Below are positions 28,201-34,374 of a stretch of 64,000 nt of DNA, in pieces. The DNA is from Caldilineaceae bacterium (lineage in GTDB: Bacteria > Chloroflexota > Anaerolineae > Caldilineales > Caldilineaceae), in assembly GCA_018003515.1 (NCBI GenBank), contig JAGNDO010000012.1, positions 1 through 64,000 of the forward strand, read 5' to 3'. Below the pieces are notes generated by a model. The model made no database searches. It was given only the letters and a program-made list of their open reading frames with translations, and was not told where the DNA came from. Each line of letters opens with the position of its first letter. The first letter of the stretch is position 1. Position numbers and translations under genes: made by a program.

Positions 28201-29557
28201 AGGCACGGTGACCACGTCCAAGGGTACGGTGGTATTGGGCAACAGCCCTGGCAACACCAGGGTGCGGGTGAATGTGGGTACCGTTAACAGCGGCGAGGTG
28301 ATCACCATCCGCCTGTGGGTGCGGGTCAACCTGAACTTGCCCGATTCGATCATCGAGATCGTCAACCAGGGCCTGGTAACCAGCATTGAAGTGCCGGATC
28401 TGCCCACGGATGATCCGGCGACCGGCGGCCAGGGCGATTCTACCCAGGTGCCGATCCAGAAGATCTTCAAACTCTACATGCCCATGTTGCTCAATCAGCC
28501 CCAGGCTGTGGCAACACCAACACCGACGCCGACCCCAAGCCCGACGCCCACCTCGACCCCGACCCCGACACCGACCCCGGAAGTCGGGACGGATAACTTC
28601 GTGGGTGATCCCATCAACGGGCTGATCCATCCCAAGGCGATCGCAGTGCATCAGGGGCAGAATATGCTCTTTATCACCAGCCGGGACAATAATCAACTGC
28701 TCAAGGTCAACCCGTTGGGCAATACGGTTGTGGCGACGGTGGCCACGGGTGACGAGCCTTGGGGCGTGGTGGTCAACGAGAACACCAACCGAGTCTATGT
28801 CAGCAACTATGCCAGCGCCGATGTCTGGGTCTATGACGCCAACACCCTGGCCTTGATCACAAAGATCCGTCTGGGCAATCCGGGCGAGACCCAGCCAGCC
28901 TTGATGGAACTTCTGCCTGCTATCGATACGGTGGCGGTGGTGGTACGAGCCAATGGGGGCGGCGGTTCGGTGGCCATTATCGAAGGCTTGACCCTGAACC
29001 AGGTGGTGGGGGCTACGGGGGTCGGAAGCTACGGTATTGCTGTGGACCGGGTTCGCAACCGTATCATCGTCAGCAACCGAGATAGTGGCAACGTGCGGGT
29101 ACTTTATCGAACGGAACTCGGCCAGTGGATGAACGATGGTCAGGGCTTCACTGCCAACGACCGCCGGGTTCCCTTTGAGGTCGAGTACAACCCGGTCAAC
29201 CAGAAACTTTACATACTCTATGTCATCAACATGGATTGGTATGTGGATATCTGGGAAGTGCGGGCGGATGATTGGTTCTGGAAGGTGGCCACGGTGACTG
29301 TGGGCAACAGTGGCGGTGCCAAGGATTCAGAAGTGGGCGGTACGGGGCTGGCGGTGGACACGGCGACGGGTAATGTCTTCGTGGCCAACTCCAAGGACAA
29401 CACCGTGTCGGTCATCAACGGCAGCAGCAACCAGGTGGTCGCCACCTTGGCAACCGGGGAAGATCCCTTCCACATCACCATCAACCCGATCACCCGTATG
29501 GTCTACGTCGCCTTGCGCAACGTGCATCGGCTGGTCAACTTCTTGGACCGCTACTGA
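16292..29557 (+). CDS. 4421-aa stalk protein: 29 DUF7507/DUF11-like domains, linker, C-terminal YVTN propeller
   Basis: ATG 16292 has GGAG 7 nt upstream. Signal peptide 1-40 (SLGILLVAAVATLLASISVYA). Then two SdrD-like domains (about 41-285), one classical DUF11 domain (288-410), 29 consecutive DUF7507-like beta-sandwiches (411-3603, about 110 residues each), three DUF11-like domains (3604-4055), the motif KLYMPM (4060-4065), a Thr/Pro linker (4070-4097) and a YVTN-type propeller (about 4104-4421) ending FLDRY. Each repeat typically starts P-A-I-x-V-x-K and carries one Cys in D(D/N)KCxP and one in WxYxC, suggesting a disulfide per domain. Repeats follow a five-domain higher-order order. Inference: a long extracellular fibre displaying a propeller head. 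No catalytic motif or membrane anchor seen. Confidence 0.9.
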   Translation: MNRQINHPTQLLGRGVTLSLGILLVAAVATLLASISVYAAAGVVSGRLWNDLNNNQIINSGEPGLPNVTVDLRFAGTDGILGTVDDLFFAQVTDNDGNYAFTGLDAGDYQVTIDYLSGPLILGFDINTANEPLTLVLGADEVRNNANFGFVYGGKSSIGNYVWNDRSANGDWTDEGAEFAAGLSGVSLSLYLEMDGNGTFSPGLGGDLLARTATTDGTGKYAFPTTANGNEFWVRVDPSNFLPGGALEGYVFTNGKGTAYDPDNPIFVPLTQFVQTYILADFGFVLPADLQIVKRDSPDPVQSGNALTYTLAVTNLGPATAANVVVTDTLPGTVSFVSSIPGAPTCTQSGGLLTCNLGALSASTTTTVTVRVTVTPGAAGQIVNRATVSSDTFDPVPGNNQDSEPTLVVNPAIQVQKSASPTVILANAPVVYTFLVTNPGDVPLATVGMSDNTCAPVTFSSGDSNTNSLLDPSETWRYTCTTPVAVDTTNTITATAQPSDASGTPLPQLPPVTDTDTADVNVVAPAIKIVKDVNLPVMYVGETAIYTLTVTNPGDVPLRSVGVTDNTCSPVVFGGGDSNGNNLLETTESWIYRCQMAVSATFTNTATASGQPSTPGGTPLPGISPVTNQDQATVKVIDPKIRIVKTPSATVINPGDPVTYTYAVTNPGNDPLSNVSVGDNKCSPVVYASGDTNTNSLLDLNESWTLSCQTTLTQDTTNLATATGDDSLGNPVSDTATAFVDVVIAGLQIDKVASAATVYAGMPVTYTYTVENTGSDTVNSVVVVDNQCNTVTYLGGDTGSDDLLAPGEIWTYRCVEPLTADMVNVVQVTGKDELGNPLQEQAQATVDVIKPAIHVVKKADRTTILAGEAVVYSFVVTNPGDDPLANVALSDNKCSPVTGPSGDNGNGLLDPGEVWAYACTATSVLTDTVNIVTVGGDDSLGKPVSDQDTAIVDVVAPAIGVVKVATPKVILSGDLVAYDFLVSNQGDVALASVAISDNKCAPITGPNPAGDVNSNGLLDVDETWTYACVTSVAVDTTNVVNVSGQPSDPAGTPFPGIGPVTDTGTAVVDVVAPAIKLVKDVSRPVVYVGESVIYTFTVTNPGDVTLRTVNLTDDTCAPLTFVGGDANNNGRLETSESWIYTCQTPLSADTVNTAHVSGRPSDPTGALYPNLPPVSATDSAAVNVIKPATQIIKSVNASLINAGETVTYTFDVTNTGDDPLANVVVSDNKCSPLVGPTPGGDANSNGKLDPTETWQYSCTTTLSADTTNTATVNAEDTLGNPVSDTDTAYVDVVIAGIQVDKSASASIVYAGNVVTYTYTVRNTGSDPINTVLVDDNMCAPAAYQSGDTNSNAILNPGEIWLYTCATSLSQDTVNKVTVMGRDPLNQPVMDDATASVNVINPAINVAKSVDRTVILSGTLVEYTFIVTNPGDDPLTSVTLGDNKCSPLVRQSGDTNANSILEPGEIWTYTCRTSLTVDTVNVVTAGAKDSLGNPVSATDSKAVDVVAPKIDVAKAADRTVILAGDVVRYTFLVRNMGDTPLASVSVSDNKCSPISNPDPTGDGNSNGRLDPSEVWSYSCTTAINTNTINTVTVNGQPTDVNGVPLPGINPVSHQDTESVTVVAPAIHIEKTVTPTMIYANEGVVYSFTVTNPGDTPLRDVVVSDNRCAPLSFLGGDSNGNGRLDVAESWQYRCTATPGADVLNTASVVGRPSAADGSLLPGFSPVNDTDTAEVNVITPGLTVVKTASEIAVAPGTPVTYTYAVSNSGDDPLTAVAVSDNSCSPASRITVDANGLLDPGESWTFRCSAVLTKDTTNIATATAKDSLGNPVSDDDTEFVEVIQAAIDLVKVVDRSVIYAGETVTFSLDVVNIGNDPVFDVALTDNQCASLTGPTGDLNNDSILNVTETWRYTCAKSLSADTTNTAIVTAKDGLNQPLTDDDAAAVNVITPKIQVIKSADRTVVLPNGQVQYSYQVTNPGDDALKSVTVSDDKCAPLVFVGGDGNGTGRLEPGEVWRYTCTTNLSVTTLNTVTAAALDTLNNPVNDTDTATVAVVNPAINVVKSANPLFVLAGQVVQYTYLVTNPGDVALANVSLADDTCPSPSYQGGDINTSGLLEPGESWTYSCSTAVADDTTNTVTASGQPSDPTGVFLPGIDPVQDQDTAFVDRVAPALLLTKVASASQVYSGTTVVYTYTATNTGDVTLSAVNLTDDKCSPATFISGDNGNNLLDPGERWVYTCAASLIQDTLNTATVSGQPSTPAGSPLPGLAPVKETATAFVDLITPGLTLTKRASETQVLPGTPVIYTLQVNNTGNTPLHNVAVTDDKCAPASRVSVDSNNLLDPGESWTFRCTATLTDDTTNIATATATDPLGSLVGDDDTAFVNVLLTGLRVTKVASAATVYANGPVTYTYQAVNTGTDPIQTVVVSDNKCAPVTYASGDDGDNLLESGETWRYTCSTPLAVDTTNIATLSGEDNLGNPVTPDQASRSVNVINPAINVVKSVDKSVIISGSTVIYSYLVTNPGDDALATVTVSDDKCSPLLFSGGDANSNGRLDPGENWRYTCATALGADTVNTVTASGTDSLGKPITHTDTATVDVLHPAINVVKSASPMVLTAGQSVVYTFTVTNPGDAPLATVQVSDSTCSPTVFRSGDTNGDSRLDPSETWLYTCARTVNQDTTNVVTVSGQPTDPSGTPVPGASPVNDTDTLSVDVVAPALVMDKRVNAATVYANGQITYTYVITNTGDTPLVNLAVTDDKLGSICTIPGPLAVGASQTCTKVTTLTVDTSNVGTVSGQPSDSGGTPLPGIPPVKTTDTAQVDVIAPAIRLTKTASIAQVLPGTLVTFTLVATNIGDAPLTNVAVADAKCGTITRISTDGNGLLDPGESWTYRCVATIAQDTVNTATVTAQDALGGPVNDTASATVDVVSSGIRITKTANPAVVVAGGTVTFTMLVENLGSAPLSGVVVTDNQCTVTFVGGDTNNNSLIEPSESWTFRCVRVVGQDTVNTATVRGQPSDPQGNPLPGIPPVGDTDTATVDTVIPAIQVAKTVSRNGVCPGVDSLSVTAGTSVTYCYRVINTGDTAMRNIAVSDDKLGNICTIAGPLAPGASQSCTATATITQDVTNVGTVSGQPSDPQGVPLPGIPPVGDTDTATVDVISAGIRITKTANPAAVVAGGTVTFTMLVENLGSSPLSGVVVTDNHCSVTFVAGDTNNNSLLEPSESWTYRCVRAITQDTVNTASVNGQPSDAQGNPLPGIPPVNDTGTATVDVVNPAIQVVKTVRLGGVCPGSDNLAVTPGSTVTYCYVVTNSGDVAMSNITVSDDKLGNICTIAGPLAAGASQTCTATATITQDVTNVGTVTGQPSDPQGTPLPGIPPVGDTDTATVDVVSSGIRITKTATPAVVVAGGQVTFTMVVENLGSNPLSGVVVTDNQCTVTFVGGDTNNNSLMEPSEIWTFRCVRAVSQDTVNTATVRGQPSDPQGNPLPGISPVTDTGTATVDVVSPAMEIVKTASVTEAVVGQVVIYTYRVRNTGDASLTSVSVFDNRCAVVFRISTDLNGQLDPGEVWIYNCVHTVLASDPDPLVNVATVTATAPTGGSVTDQATATVDIVTPPKLVATKAASLATAKPGDTLTYRIIITNTGGSAATGVILNDTPDVNSTLVVGTVSASPVGTVVLGNTPGNTTVRVNIGTLAPGASVTVTFNVTINDPFFGNPSQVSNQGVISSNELPDLPTDDPTTVVDGDVTITPIRSDPPVLKASKRVSGTDDRDQSSSITPGDVIHYEIVLTNEGLGTATNVSFADNPDSNTTLVVGSVSVSRGAVQTGNTAGDTGVAVSIPTLAFGDVVAIRFDVTIKNPLPVGVTQVVNQGVVRSDETDCLVAQQAQGGDDVSPQQRECGPQLTDDPTLPGDTDPTVTDLVVILPELVVQKRNSLFTDTDGSGGLSAGDSMQYEIVISNKGTVPATDVFFNDTPDVNTTLIPGTVTTSKGTVVLGNSPGNTRVRVNVGTVNSGEVITIRLWVRVNLNLPDSIIEIVNQGLVTSIEVPDLPTDDPATGGQGDSTQVPIQKIFKLYMPMLLNQPQAVATPTPTPTPSPTPTSTPTPTPTPEVGTDNFVGDPINGLIHPKAIAVHQGQNMLFITSRDNNQLLKVNPLGNTVVATVATGDEPWGVVVNENTNRVYVSNYASADVWVYDANTLALITKIRLGNPGETQPALMELLPAIDTVAVVVRANGGGGSVAIIEGLTLNQVVGATGVGSYGIAVDRVRNRIIVSNRDSGNVRVLYRTELGQWMNDGQGFTANDRRVPFEVEYNPVNQKLYILYVINMDWYVDIWEVRADDWFWKVATVTVGNSGGAKDSEVGGTGLAVDTATGNVFVANSKDNTVSVINGSSNQVVATLATGEDPFHITINPITRMVYVALRNVHRLVNFLDRY
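17522..24076 (+). repeat. Five-domain higher-order repeat, four copies of about 1.64 kb
   Basis: Domains 2-21 of the stalk follow the order long-long-short-short-short four times. Long domains carry a GQPSDPxGTPLPGIxPV-type segment near the end; short ones carry a segment like AKDSLGNPVSDTDTA instead. Copy starts are 17522, 19160, 20810 and 22448, with the next phase at 24077, giving units of 1638, 1650, 1638 and 1629 bp. Domain starts also match by position: position 2 has VYVGE/IYANE, position 3 has LINAGE/VAPGTP, and position 4 has AGxQxDK...VYAG. Confidence 0.88.
25052..26773 (+). repeat. Recent 690-bp two-domain amplification (2.5 copies)
   Basis: The segment beginning (S/A)GIRITKTA recurs at 25052, 25742 and 26432, a spacing of exactly 690 bp. 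Copies are nearly identical in nucleotide sequence. Each pairs an SGIRITK domain with a PAIQVxKTV domain carrying an unusual GVCPG insertion; the third copy contains only the first domain. It breaks the upstream five-domain order. Confidence 0.88.
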
Positions 29558-29580
29558 GTCAAGATGCACTGGAGCCTACC

Positions 29581-29609
29581 CTGCCCGGAAGCCTTGAGCT
29601 TTCGGGCAG
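29581..29609 (+). terminator. Hairpin after the stalk gene
   Basis: CTGCCCG (29581-29587) pairs with CGGGCAG (29603-29609), with additional inner pairing. It starts 24 nt after the stop at 29557 and has no T-tract. Confidence 0.45.
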
Positions 29610-29655
29610 GTGGGTGGCTGGATGAATGTGGAACCTGAACAATTGACAAGATTGC

Positions 29656-29684
29656 GGACTCACCTGTGCAGGTGGGTCCACTTT
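29656..29684 (+). terminator. Probable terminator
   Basis: A 10-bp stem (29656-29665 with 29670-29679, one G-T pair) with a GTGC loop is followed by ACTTTT. It is a better candidate for the transcript end than the hairpin at 29581. Confidence 0.5.
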
Positions 29685-29700
29685 TAGTATCCCAGGTCTT

Positions 29701-29812
29701 GTTCCAACGCAGAGTGTGGGAGCGAGACCCTTGACCTGGGTTAGCGTTCACCCCCGCCCTCTAACCTTGGGAGGAACTGTCTACACCCTCCGCCAGAATT
29801 GAGGGCCGGAGG
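29701..29812. repeat. Degenerate copies of two dispersed palindromic elements
   Basis: 29701-29728 resembles the GTTCCCACGCTCCGCGTGGGA-type arm of the element at 58109-58209. About 29751-29812 resembles the 52101-52165 palindrome, sharing AATTG-GGGCCGGAGGGGG-like blocks in the same order. The rest of the gap 29558-30197 shows no gene. Confidence 0.45.
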
Positions 29813-30058
29813 GGGATTCGCACCACGGACATTCCCAATGCCCCGATACCTGCAAAGTTTGCAAAGCTGACACTTTGCTTACTCAAGAGCCAATAGCCAC
29901 AACTTATTGGACGCGTCGGCGTCATCTTTTACGTACCTGGCTCTGGCGCGGAGCCAGATGGGGGTACCGAGGGCGTTTGATAACACCAAAACCCCAGCGT
30001 AAGTTAAGCGTAAAGTTGTTGTCAGCAAAGTGTAACATCAAAAGCGAAAATTTCTCTA

Positions 30059-30085
30059 TATAATTAACTTGATAATTAACTTGTG
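30059..30085 (+). promoter_or_regulatory. Possible -10 box and direct repeat upstream of the Ig-like repeat gene
   Basis: TATAAT occurs at 30059-30064. It overlaps a direct repeat of TAATTAACTTG (from 30061 and again from 30073). The -35 region is a poor match, so this is only a candidate promoter or operator, about 115-140 nt before the start codon. Confidence 0.3.
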
Positions 30086-30197
30086 CAGATGTACGAAATC
30101 AACGAAAAATAGACGAGATTGTTTAGCTAATACATCTGCGTTGGCGACGGAGCACATAGACAGAGTCAGAAGTGAAATCTGGGAGAGGACATAGGCA

Positions 30198-33100
30198 ATG
30201 ACGACGAATCTTTATACTCACCGGCCAGTTCGGATGATTACACGTATCCTGATGGCGATGCTGGTTTTGCTGACCCTGGTATTTGTCACAGTCAGTGTGG
30301 CTGCGCCCGCCGTCCCCACGGGCGAAAGCTCTTTGGGTGATCGGGTCTGGAATGATGCCAACAACAACGGCACCCAAGATGTGGGCGAAGTTGGTATCAT
30401 CGGGGTGAAAATAACTCTCTATGTGGATGATGGCGACGGTGTCTTTGACCCCGGTCCCAACCTCACCACGAATGACCAAGTGGATGTCGAAACCTTTCTC
30501 GACGGCAAGACCACCACGGCAACCAATGGCGCTGTAACGGGCTATTACAACTATGACAAGATCACCGCGGACGGTAACGAATTCTTTGTTGTTATCGATA
30601 GCACAAACTTTGACCCCGGTGGTGCATTGGAAGGCTTCCTCTTTAGCAGCGGGGCGACCTCGGCCTTTATCATGGAGGGCGTGCCGGGCAGCGTCACCGA
30701 CCCCCTGCGCATGTATGTACCCACGGCTCTGGGCCAGTTCCGCATCGTCATTGACACGGCCGACTTTGGCTTCTGGAAGCCCGAACTTTCTCTGAGCATC
30801 ACCCCCGGCAGCGCCACCAACAAGGTGGGCGATCCTCATACCTTCACCATCACTGTGTTGGAGAGAGTGAATAATGCGATGGTCCCTAATGTGGGGGTCA
30901 AGCCCACTGTGACCGTGCGCAATGCGGCCAACACCGTAGTCGCCCCGACTTCCCAAACCTGTTCCACCACCGGCACCAATGCCAGTGGTCAATGTACCGT
31001 GACCATTAATTCCACCGTGGCCGATGTTTATACGGCCAGTGCTAATCTGAGTGAGACCTACGGTACCGGCGGCGTCAACGGCACCGTGACCATCGACCGT
31101 ACCACAGGCACGGCGGCCAACGCGACAGCCGGTGGCACGGGCACGGGGACGAAGACCTATGTAGACCTGCGTATCAGCATCAGCCCCCAGAGCGCCACCA
31201 ACAAGGTTGGGGATGCCCACGTCTTCACCGTACTAGTGGAGCAGAAGATTGGGACTGGAGCGTGGACGGCGGTCGCCAGCGGTGTGAAGCCGACGGTGGT
31301 ACTCAGTGCGACCCCGGACAGCAAGACGGATCTCTGCACCAGCCCGGCGGCGGGTACGGTGGGGGCGACGGGTGCGTGTACGGTGACCATCAACCACAAC
31401 TCGGCGGGGGTCTTCACGGCCAACGCCAGTGTGACCCTGAGCGTGAGCGGCCAGAGCATCACCCGCAACACCACGGGCGACACCGCCAATGCGGCCGCCC
31501 TGCTGGAATCTCCGGCCCGCACGGGCACGGGGACCAAGACCTATGTAGATCTGCGTATCAGCATCAGCCCGCAGAGCGCCACCAACAAGGTTGGGGATGC
31601 CCACGTCTTCACCGTATTGGTGGAGCAGAAGATTGGGACTGGGGCGTGGACGGCGGTCGCCAGCGGTGTGAAGCCGACGGTGGTACTCAGTGCGACCCCG
31701 GATAGCAAGACGGATCTCTGCACCAGCCCGGCAGCGGGTACGGTGGGGGCGACAGGTGCGTGTACGGTGACCATCAACCACAACTCGGCGGGGGTCTTCA
31801 CGGCCAACGCTAGTGTGACCCTAAGTGTGAGCGGCCAGAGCATCACCCGCAACACCACGGGCGACACCGCCAATGCGGCCGCCCTGCTGGAAACCCCGGC
31901 CCGCACGGGCACGGGTACGAAGACCTATGTAGATCTGCGTATCAGCATCAGCCCCCAGAGCGCCACCAACAAGGTTGGGGATGCCCATGTCTTCACCGTA
32001 CTAGTGGAGCAGAAGATTGGGACTGGAGCGTGGACGGCGGTTGCCAGCGGTGTGAAGCCGACGGTGGTACTCAGTGCGACCCCGGACAGCAAGACGGATC
32101 TCTGCACCAGCCCGGCGGCGGGTACGGTGGGGACGACGGGTGCGTGTACGGTGACCATCAACCACAACTCGGCGGGGGTCTTTACGGCCAACGCCAGTGT
32201 GACCCTGAGCGTGAGCGGCCAGAGCATCACCCGCAACACCACGGGCGACACCGCCAATGCGGCCGCCCTGCTGCAATCTCCGGCCCGCACGGGCACGGGG
32301 ACGAAGACCTATGTAGACCTGCGTATCAGCATCAGCCCGCAGAGCGCCACCAACAAGGTTGGGGATGCCCACGTCTTCACCGTATTGGTGGAGCAGAAGA
32401 TTGGGACTGGGGCGTGGACGGCGGTCGCCAGCGGTGTGAAGCCGACGGTGGTACTCAGTGCGACCCCGGATAGCAAGACGGATCTCTGCACCAGCCCGGC
32501 AGCGGGTACGGTGGGGGCGACAGGTGCGTGTACGGTGACCATCAACCACAACTCGGCGGGGGTCTTCACGGCCAACGCTAGTGTGACCCTAAGTGTGAGC
32601 GGCCAGAGCATCACCCGCAACACCACGGGCGACACCGCCAATGCGGCCGCCCTGCTGGAAACCCCGGCCCGCACGGGCACGGGGACCAAGACCTATGTGG
32701 ACCTGCGTATCAGCATCAGCCCGTTGACGGCGACAAATCCCGTGGGTGCCCCCCATGTCTTCACCGTCTTGGTGGAGCAGCAGATTGGGACTGGAATCTG
32801 GACAACCGTGGCCAATGGTGTACAGCCTGCGGTGACAGTGAGTCCGACCCCGAACAGCAAGACCGATCTCTGTGCCACCACGGGTACTGCGAGCGGTGCC
32901 TGCATCGTGACCATCAACCACAACTTCGCGGCTACGTTCACGACCAATGCCAGTGTAACGGTCAGCGTCAGCGGTCAGAGCATCACCCGCAATACCACGG
33001 GGGACACTCGTAACGCTACCGCCCTGCTCCAATCTCCGGCCCGCACAGGCACGGCCACCAAGATCTATCAGGCGGCTACCTTGGGCGACAGTGTGTGGTG

Positions 33101-34244
33101 GGATATTGACAAGGACGGCACCCAGGACAGCGGCGAGCCGGGTATCCCGGCGGTGACGGTGAACCTGTATGTGGGTGCTTCCACCACGGTCTACAGCACC
33201 ACCCAGACCAATGGCAGCGGCATCTATCAGTTCCAGAACCTGCCCAATAACAGCTATCGCATTGAGATTCCTGCCAGCGAATTCAGCGGCTCCGAGACCC
33301 TGGTTAGCTGGTTTGGCAGCCCGCTCAATACGGGCGGCAACACCGCCTCTACGGATCTGGTTGACTCCGATGCCGACCCGGCCACCCATATCATTAGCAG
33401 CGTGGCCTTGGGTGTAGGTGTCACGGACAACAGCAATGACTTTGGCTTCTATAAGAATACGGATTACACTATCACCAAGACGACCAATGCGTCTGGGGCC
33501 CAGCGGTTGGGTGATGTGATCAGCTTTACCATTCAGATCCACAACAACGGCACCTCCTATCTGGCGATTGCCCCGCTTGAGGATACATACAACAAGGATT
33601 TCCTGGAATATGTGAGTGCTTCGGTGGCCCCGAATGACCCGACCAATGATGGCACATTGAACTGGACGAATGTCCTGAGTAGCCAGTTGGCCCCCAATGG
33701 CAACTTCTCTATCAATATCTTCTTCAAGGCAGTGGGGGATACGACGGACATTACCAAGGTCAACCCGGATATGCCCAACACCAGGAATGTGGCTCGGTTG
33801 GTGCTTCCCTTCGCCGACCCGGATGGTCCGGCTGGTCCCTTGGGTTCCTTGGAGCCTCTGACCACCAAGTCGGCTAACGACATCGTCCAGATCATCAACC
33901 CCACGGCGGTGGCCTTGGCCGCCAGCCAGACCACGGTAGACGCATCCAGCGGTGTGGTGACCGTGGGCTGGCAGACGGTGAGCGAGACGGACATCGCTGG
34001 CTTCAACCTGAGCCGCACGCGCGGTGACGGCGTGACGGAACTGGTGAACAGCCAGTTGATCCCGGCCCAGAATTCTGGTCAGCCCACGGGTAGCTGGTAT
34101 ACTGTGCTGGATACCCAGACCAGCCGGGGTGTCACCTATACCTACACCTTGCAGTTCATCATGGCCGATGGCCGGCTGACAAATCACCCACTGGGGTCGG
34201 TCTTTGTGGGGTACACCCTCTATCTGCCCCTTGTCATTCGCTGA
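30198..34244 (+). CDS. Surface protein with four near-identical Ig-like repeats
   Basis: 1348 residues. ATG 30198 is preceded by GGGAGAGGA (30181-30189). Signal peptide about 1-36 (ILMAMLVLLTLVFVTVSVAA). SdrD-like domain 44-195 (DANNNGTQDVGEVG; FDPGGALEGF). A diverged Ig-like domain 196-314 is followed by five Ig-like repeats at 321, 449, 577, 705 (128 residues each, nearly identical) and 833 (diverged). Repeats contain SATNKVGDAHVFTVLVEQ and the Cys pair in DLC...GAC. Then SdrD B-like 960-1085 (DIDKDGTQDSGEPG), DUF11-like 1091-1230, FN3-like module (VTVGWQTVSETDIAGFNLSR) and tail LYLPLVIR at the stop. Near-identity of repeats indicates recent amplification and possible length variation between strains. 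Predicted extracellular adhesin or scaffold; ligand unknown. Confidence 0.9.
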   Translation: MTTNLYTHRPVRMITRILMAMLVLLTLVFVTVSVAAPAVPTGESSLGDRVWNDANNNGTQDVGEVGIIGVKITLYVDDGDGVFDPGPNLTTNDQVDVETFLDGKTTTATNGAVTGYYNYDKITADGNEFFVVIDSTNFDPGGALEGFLFSSGATSAFIMEGVPGSVTDPLRMYVPTALGQFRIVIDTADFGFWKPELSLSITPGSATNKVGDPHTFTITVLERVNNAMVPNVGVKPTVTVRNAANTVVAPTSQTCSTTGTNASGQCTVTINSTVADVYTASANLSETYGTGGVNGTVTIDRTTGTAANATAGGTGTGTKTYVDLRISISPQSATNKVGDAHVFTVLVEQKIGTGAWTAVASGVKPTVVLSATPDSKTDLCTSPAAGTVGATGACTVTINHNSAGVFTANASVTLSVSGQSITRNTTGDTANAAALLESPARTGTGTKTYVDLRISISPQSATNKVGDAHVFTVLVEQKIGTGAWTAVASGVKPTVVLSATPDSKTDLCTSPAAGTVGATGACTVTINHNSAGVFTANASVTLSVSGQSITRNTTGDTANAAALLETPARTGTGTKTYVDLRISISPQSATNKVGDAHVFTVLVEQKIGTGAWTAVASGVKPTVVLSATPDSKTDLCTSPAAGTVGTTGACTVTINHNSAGVFTANASVTLSVSGQSITRNTTGDTANAAALLQSPARTGTGTKTYVDLRISISPQSATNKVGDAHVFTVLVEQKIGTGAWTAVASGVKPTVVLSATPDSKTDLCTSPAAGTVGATGACTVTINHNSAGVFTANASVTLSVSGQSITRNTTGDTANAAALLETPARTGTGTKTYVDLRISISPLTATNPVGAPHVFTVLVEQQIGTGIWTTVANGVQPAVTVSPTPNSKTDLCATTGTASGACIVTINHNFAATFTTNASVTVSVSGQSITRNTTGDTRNATALLQSPARTGTATKIYQAATLGDSVWWDIDKDGTQDSGEPGIPAVTVNLYVGASTTVYSTTQTNGSGIYQFQNLPNNSYRIEIPASEFSGSETLVSWFGSPLNTGGNTASTDLVDSDADPATHIISSVALGVGVTDNSNDFGFYKNTDYTITKTTNASGAQRLGDVISFTIQIHNNGTSYLAIAPLEDTYNKDFLEYVSASVAPNDPTNDGTLNWTNVLSSQLAPNGNFSINIFFKAVGDTTDITKVNPDMPNTRNVARLVLPFADPDGPAGPLGSLEPLTTKSANDIVQIINPTAVALAASQTTVDASSGVVTVGWQTVSETDIAGFNLSRTRGDGVTELVNSQLIPAQNSGQPTGSWYTVLDTQTSRGVTYTYTLQFIMADGRLTNHPLGSVFVGYTLYLPLVIR
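31158..33065 (+). repeat. 384-bp tandem repeats, arranged as two 768-bp dimers plus a diverged copy
   Basis: Units begin at 31158, 31542, 31926 and 32310, exactly 384 bp apart; a diverged 372-bp copy begins at 32694. Silent differences show an A-B-A-B pattern. Units 1 and 3 share CCGGACAGC and GACTGGAGCG; units 2 and 4 share CCGGATAGC and GACTGGGGCG. The last duplication was therefore of a 768-bp pair. Confidence 0.93.
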
Positions 34245-34273
34245 CGTCTGTCAAGGTAAATCGGTATAAGCTT

Positions 34274-34312
34274 GGGCTGGGATGCGCGGTAATCCGCCCG
34301 TCCCAGCCCTTT
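34274..34312 (+). terminator. Terminator-like hairpin
   Basis: GGGCTGGGA (34274-34282) pairs with TCCCAGCCC (34301-34309). There is an inner GCGG/CCGC stem, and the structure is followed by TTTGTCT. It starts 30 nt after the stop at 34244. Confidence 0.65.
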
Positions 34313-34374
34313 GTCTACCCTTGGGGGTTCAAGCATCAGCTTGGGCGGTCGGGGGAGAAAAACGGGGAGACAGT

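Noticed and set aside
31158-33065. CRISPR-like regular spacing
   Set aside because: Units are 384 bp of continuous coding sequence without spacers. The 12-bp tandem array at 41836 is likewise coding. No cas genes are present.
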